Of a stretch of 9,981 nt of DNA, positions 7,050-9,981 are shown piece after piece. The notes beneath the pieces are model-generated. The model ran no database searches and was not told the origin of the DNA. It saw only the letters and a list, made by a program, of their open reading frames with translations. This DNA comes from CACKLF01 sp002725175 (GTDB lineage: Bacteria > Pseudomonadota > Alphaproteobacteria > Rhodobacterales > Rhodobacteraceae): the NCBI GenBank assembly GCA_002725175.2, contig PBQX02000092.1, forward strand, positions 1-9,981, in the 5' to 3' direction. Numbering within the stretch: the stretch's first letter is position 1; each line of letters opens with the position of its first letter. A program made the position numbers and the translations under genes.

Positions 7050-8618
7050 ATGACTTTGAATTTAAAGATTCCAGAGAAAAAAGAGCTTAAACCAAGAATA
7101 ATTGTTTTTGGAATAGGCGGTGCTGGCGGAAACGCAGTAAACAATATGATTAGTAAAAATCTAGAAGGTATCGACTTTATAGCCGGTAACACTGATGCNC
7201 AAGCGCTTCAACAATCTGGAGCTGCAAAAAAAATACAATTGGGGGAACGTGTAACTGAAGGCCTAGGAGCGGGTGCAAAGCCAGAAATTGGAACTCTTGC
7301 GGCAGAGGAAAGTTTGGATCAGATAACGGATGTTTTGGAAGGTGGTCANATGTGNTTCATCACTGCAGGCATGGGCGGAGGAACTGGAACTGGAGCAGCA
7401 CCAATCATTGCTAATGCAGCTAGAAGTTTAGGCATTTTAACCATAGGCGTTGTAACTAAGCCTTTTCAATTCGAAGGTATAAAGAGACAAAAACAAGCAG
7501 AAGAAGGAATTGAAGCACTACAAAAAGTAGTTGATACGCTAATAGTCATTCCTAATCAAAACTTGTTTAGATTGGCCAATGAGAAAACAACTTTTACGGA
7601 AGCATTTTCAATGGCAGATGATGTTCTTTATCAGGGTGTGAAAGGTGTTACTGACCTGATGGTACGTCCTGGTCTNATCAATTTAGATTTTGCTGATGTC
7701 AGATCCGTNATGGATGAGATGGGTAAGGCCATGATGGGTACTGGGGAAGCATCAGGTGAGGATAGAGCAATACAAGCAGCGGAAAAAGCCATAGCAAACC
7801 CACTCCTAGATGAGATATCTCTAAAAGGAGCAATGGGNGTATTGATTAATATAACTGGTGGAAATGATATGACCTTGTTTGAGCTTGATGAGGCTGCAAA
7901 CCGTATAAAGGATGAAGTAGATCCTGAAGCCAATATTATTATTGGATCTACTCTTGATACAGAGGTTGAGGGGTCGTTAAGGGTTTCAGTAGTCGCAACT
8001 GGTATTGATGCTATATTAACTGATAAGGTAGGAAGAGATCTCGGAAAAGTTAGTACAGCAGACAATAGTAAAACTTTTTCCCAGGTGACAGANNGTTTCA
8101 ATGATAAAAGAANTNTCTTNGATAATAATNTATCNNATCTTGNAGAGCAGGAGAGTAATGATTGTGTCTCNGTAGATANNTTGTCTGAAATGGCTAAAGA
8201 TCTAGAGCGCGAAAAGAATGAAAATCAACCTAAATTAGAACGAACTGAAGAAAATGATGAAAAAGTCGAGGAAACTGTAAAGTCGGTAGAACCGACGGTC
8301 GCTGCNCTGGAGCGATTGGAAAAAGCTGTCAATAAAGAACCNGACCCTGACTTATTTAANCGACCAAANCCAANGAATGNGGNTCTAGATGGGTATGAAA
8401 AGGAAAACACNAGCTACAATCCTTTAAATAGCTTAATAAGGCGTATGACTGGCGCCAAAGATAAGGTCAGTCACCTTGAGAAAGCAATTAATCCNGTTGA
8501 AACATTTAAGGTTAGAGAAGATAGCAGGAATGAAGAGNGGTCTTTAGACANCGATATTTCAGAAGATGAAGATCGACAGTCTGAAATACCAGCCTTCCTT
8601 AGACGTCAGGCNAACTGA
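7050..8618 (+). CDS. ftsZ: Cell division GTPase FtsZ
   Basis: FtsZ is the tubulin-like GTPase that forms the cytokinetic ring. The N-terminal GTPase domain has GIGGAGGNAVNNM (21-33), NTDAQAL, and the tubulin signature GGGTGTGAAP (109-118). The T7 loop NLDFADVR (from 211, with D213 and D216) completes the active site of the next subunit. The globular core ends near residue 325. A long charged linker of roughly 180 residues follows, carrying NSLIRRMTG (460-468), and the protein ends with the alphaproteobacterial peptide IPAFLRRQAN (513-522), which binds FtsA and other partners. The length of 522 aa fits long-linker alphaproteobacterial FtsZ. ATG 7050 is preceded by only a weak AGG (7040-7042). 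All six N bases in the core are at wobble positions, while the 24 in the linker hit all three positions. TGN at 7353 must be Cys or Trp and is Cys in most relatives. Confidence 0.97.
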   Translation: MTLNLKIPEKKELKPRIIVFGIGGAGGNAVNNMISKNLEGIDFIAGNTDXQALQQSGAAKKIQLGERVTEGLGAGAKPEIGTLAAEESLDQITDVLEGGXMXFITAGMGGGTGTGAAPIIANAARSLGILTIGVVTKPFQFEGIKRQKQAEEGIEALQKVVDTLIVIPNQNLFRLANEKTTFTEAFSMADDVLYQGVKGVTDLMVRPGXINLDFADVRSXMDEMGKAMMGTGEASGEDRAIQAAEKAIANPLLDEISLKGAMXVLINITGGNDMTLFELDEAANRIKDEVDPEANIIIGSTLDTEVEGSLRVSVVATGIDAILTDKVGRDLGKVSTADNSKTFSQVTXXFNDKRXXXDNNXXXLXEQESNDCVXVDXLSEMAKDLEREKNENQPKLERTEENDEKVEETVKSVEPTVAXLERLEKAVNKEXDPDLFXRPXPXNXXLDGYEKENXSYNPLNSLIRRMTGAKDKVSHLEKAINXVETFKVREDSRNEEXSLDXDISEDEDRQSEIPAFLRRQXN

Positions 8619-8641
8619 AACATANCGAAATAATCTGTTAT

Positions 8642-8670
8642 TTGAGTTTGCCTATGATAGTTGATATCTT
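8642..8670 (+). promoter_or_regulatory. Weak candidate promoter upstream of lpxC
   Basis: TTGAGT (8642-8647) and TATCTT (8665-8670) are 17 nt apart within the 78 nt gap between ftsZ and lpxC. Each matches the sigma-70 consensus at four of six bases. Spacing and location are right but the boxes are weak, and lpxC may simply be read through from ftsZ, as no terminator is visible between them. Confidence 0.25.
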
Positions 8671-8680
8671 AACTCGAGTT
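8671..8680. repeat. Short perfect palindrome before lpxC
   Basis: AACTCGAGTT is its own reverse complement and lies just downstream of the weak candidate promoter, 16 nt before the lpxC TTG. It could be an operator half-turn, but ten bases is short enough to occur by chance. Confidence 0.25.
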
Positions 8681-8683
8681 TTT

Positions 8684-8688
8684 AGGGG
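8684..8688 (+). promoter_or_regulatory. Ribosome binding site supporting the TTG start of lpxC
   Basis: AGGGG ends 8 nt before TTG 8697, an ideal distance. It supports TTG as the start of lpxC, in agreement with the alignment of the first residues to known LpxC N termini. Confidence 0.6.
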
Positions 8689-8696
8689 CTGGAGAG

Positions 8697-9617
8697 TTGC
8701 AACAAACAATAAAAAATAGGTTTTCTCTTAAGGGTTTGAGTCTTCACTCAGGAAAGTCAGTNGTCGTCACTGTTAAGCCCGCACTAGAAGACACTGGAAT
8801 TTTGTTCAAAAGATTAGATGTTCCTANTGAAGTTAGTATTATTAGGGCTCATTATAGTAATGTCATAGAAAGCCGGCTATGTACCNCAATCCAAAACGAG
8901 CATGGAACCAGGGTATCTACNGTAGAGCATCTTTTAGCAGCTCTTGCAGGTACTGGTATNCATAATGCTATTGTAGAGCTTGATGGCCCTGAAGTTCCTA
9001 TTCTTGACGGTTCTTCATTAGAATTTGTTAAGAAAATTTTGTTGGTGGGTGTAACTAAGCTTTCTAAGCCCATTAGAGCCTTTAAAGTGATTGATGAGAT
9101 TGAGGTTGCAGAAGGNGACCTGTGGGCTAAAATTACCCCNGCTAAAACTCTTTCGATCTCATTTGGTATTGAGTTTAAGGATTCCGCAATAGGAAATCAG
9201 GAACTTTCTTTATCTATGTGCAACGGATCTTTTGTAAGGGAAATTAGCTATTGTAGNACCTTTTGTAGTATGTCTGATGTAAAAGAGATGCACAGTAAAG
9301 GTTTGGCCAAGGGTGGAAGTTTAGAGAACGCAGTTGTAGCGGAAGGAGACCAGATACTCACTCCAGGTGGTCTAAGGACTGAAGATGAGTGTGTTAGGCA
9401 CAAAATCCTTGACGCTTTAGGAGACCTCTCACTGGCTGGAGGAGTTCTTATTGGATCATATGCATCGTATAAGGGGGGGCATAGGCTGACCAATGCATTG
9501 TTGAGGAAAGCATTTTCTAGATCTGGATATATTGAATCCATTGATGTAAATCAGGAGATGATTAAAAAGCAGCCTGGGTTTCATGTGATGCCAGAGGATT
9601 TGGTTTATATAAACTAG
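8697..9617 (+). CDS. lpxC: UDP-3-O-acyl-N-acetylglucosamine deacetylase
   Basis: LpxC is the zinc hydrolase that removes the N-acetyl group from UDP-3-O-acyl-GlcNAc, the committed step of lipid A synthesis, so the organism makes or once made lipopolysaccharide. The 306 aa length matches the family. The N-terminal part shows KGLSLHSGK and TVEHLLAALAGTG with E77 and the zinc ligand H78. The second half shows RTFCSMSDV, KGGSLENAVV, and RHKILDALGDL with H235 and D239, then YKGGHRLTN with H262. These correspond to E. coli E78, H79, H238, D242 and H265 shifted by one to three positions, so the active site is complete. The start is TTG with AGGGG 8 nt upstream. Six of eight N bases are at wobble positions. 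A run of seven G (9473-9479) next to H262 keeps the frame. Confidence 0.96.
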   Translation: MQQTIKNRFSLKGLSLHSGKSXVVTVKPALEDTGILFKRLDVPXEVSIIRAHYSNVIESRLCTXIQNEHGTRVSXVEHLLAALAGTGXHNAIVELDGPEVPILDGSSLEFVKKILLVGVTKLSKPIRAFKVIDEIEVAEXDLWAKITXAKTLSISFGIEFKDSAIGNQELSLSMCNGSFVREISYCXTFCSMSDVKEMHSKGLAKGGSLENAVVAEGDQILTPGGLRTEDECVRHKILDALGDLSLAGGVLIGSYASYKGGHRLTNALLRKAFSRSGYIESIDVNQEMIKKQPGFHVMPEDLVYIN

Positions 9618-9629
9618 ACTATNAGNTAA

Positions 9630-9657
9630 TTGTTGTTTGCGAAAATTNCCTTACAAT
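9630..9657 (+). promoter_or_regulatory. Candidate promoter for bamD
   Basis: TTGTTG (9630-9635) and TACAAT (9652-9657, five of six matches to TATAAT) are 16 nt apart in the 74 nt gap after lpxC, about 35 nt before the bamD ATG. The -10 is good and the -35 weak. One N falls in the spacer. Confidence 0.3.
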
Positions 9658-9691
9658 AGTACTATTTAATAGAATATGTTNATGTTTTAAA

Positions 9692-9981
9692 ATGAGAAAT
9701 NNATTTTCTGTTTNTTGNTTTCTTTTTGNTTGCTCAGTCATTTCGTCTTGCGCTCAGGGAATCGATCGAGTCAGTGAAGATATGAGCGTAAAAGGTATAA
9801 CTGACATTGCTGATTCTTACCTAGAAGATAAAAAATATCAATATGCTGGAGAGGTCTATATGGAAGTAGATAGACTTTACCGATATTCAGATTCAGCTAG
9901 GACAGCACTAATTAAGGCATCTAGAGCATTTCATACATCCGGAGATTATGAAATGTGTAGATTAGCAGCAAACCGTTTTCT
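9692..9981 (+). CDS. bamD: Outer-membrane assembly lipoprotein BamD, N-terminal part (3' partial)
   Basis: The frame runs from ATG 9692 off the end of the window (96 codons and two bases). A short hydrophobic signal sequence ends in the lipobox I-S-S-C with the lipidated cysteine at residue 20. The following residue is Ala, not Asp, which fits outer-membrane sorting. The mature part contains KYQYAGEVYMEVDRLYRYSDSARTAL over its middle and SGDYEMCRLAANRF at the end, matching the first TPR repeats of BamD (ComL/YfiO). That protein works with BamA to insert beta-barrel proteins. The usual PYS motif reads RYS. The position after lpxC is common in Alphaproteobacteria. Five N bases lie in the signal peptide. 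No clear Shine-Dalgarno precedes the ATG, and nearby ATGs at 9675 and 9682 are out of frame. Confidence 0.85.
   Translation, partial: MRNXFSVXXFLFXCSVISSCAQGIDRVSEDMSVKGITDIADSYLEDKKYQYAGEVYMEVDRLYRYSDSARTALIKASRAFHTSGDYEMCRLAANRF

Noticed and set aside
7631..8101. Reverse-strand open frame of 156 codons across ftsZ
   Set aside because: It is the antisense shadow of the conserved FtsZ core, has no recognisable domain and contains codons with N; the sense frame carries all motifs and the wobble-position bias.
8667..8683. CtrA-like TTAA-N7 half site before lpxC
   Set aside because: TTAA is followed after seven bases by TTTT, not TTAA, so the full motif is not met.
9248..9541. Reverse-strand open frame of 97 codons inside lpxC
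   Set aside because: It lies opposite the conserved LpxC zinc-binding region, has no recognisable domain and no sign of its own promoter or ribosome binding site.
1..9981. A new or accessory system such as a defence island, mobile element or CRISPR array
   Set aside because: Every gene is a standard dcw, lipid A or outer-membrane assembly gene in conserved order, with gaps of at most 105 nt; I saw no direct-repeat arrays, transposase motifs or foreign-looking genes.

Overview
The window is a stretch of the division and cell wall (dcw) cluster of an AT-rich alphaproteobacterium. All genes are on the + strand in this order: ftsW (3' end), murG, murC, murB, ddl, ftsQ, ftsA, ftsZ, lpxC, bamD (5' start). 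This order, an FtsZ with a long acidic linker ending in IPAFLRRQAN, and lpxC followed by bamD are typical of Alphaproteobacteria. Base composition is roughly 35-40% GC judged from a few sampled lines. That fits an uncultured, perhaps marine lineage, but I cannot name the genus. The scattered N bases suggest a metagenomic or multi-strain consensus.

Layout: 1-6944 is one tightly packed block (ftsW-murG-murC-murB-ddl-ftsQ-ftsA). Genes either overlap (1, 14, 14, 13 and 1 nt) or are 6 nt apart, so translational coupling and a single long transcript are likely. The first real gap is the 105 nt before ftsZ. It holds a good candidate sigma-70-type promoter overlapped by an inverted repeat that carries two GANTC (CcrM-type) sites. 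Gaps of 78 nt and 74 nt precede lpxC and bamD, and each holds only a weak promoter candidate. No stretch longer than 300 nt lacks a gene, and I see no RNA gene, mobile element, CRISPR array or attachment site.

How the genes work together: MurC adds L-Ala to UDP-MurNAc, which MurB makes by reducing the enolpyruvyl precursor. Ddl makes D-Ala-D-Ala for the end of the stem peptide. MurG converts lipid I to lipid II, and FtsW polymerises lipid II at the septum. FtsQ, FtsA and FtsZ form the divisome scaffold, membrane anchor and ring. LpxC commits carbon to lipid A, and BamD belongs to the outer-membrane protein assembly machine. The window therefore links wall synthesis, division and outer-membrane biogenesis.

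Nothing here looks like a previously undescribed system. The points worth a second look are the ftsZ promoter with GANTC sites, the strongly codon-position-biased N bases with a 3.8 kb N-free block, a few substitutions in conserved motifs (MurB C73, Ddl G86, MurG S218), an insertion in MurG, and two TTG starts.
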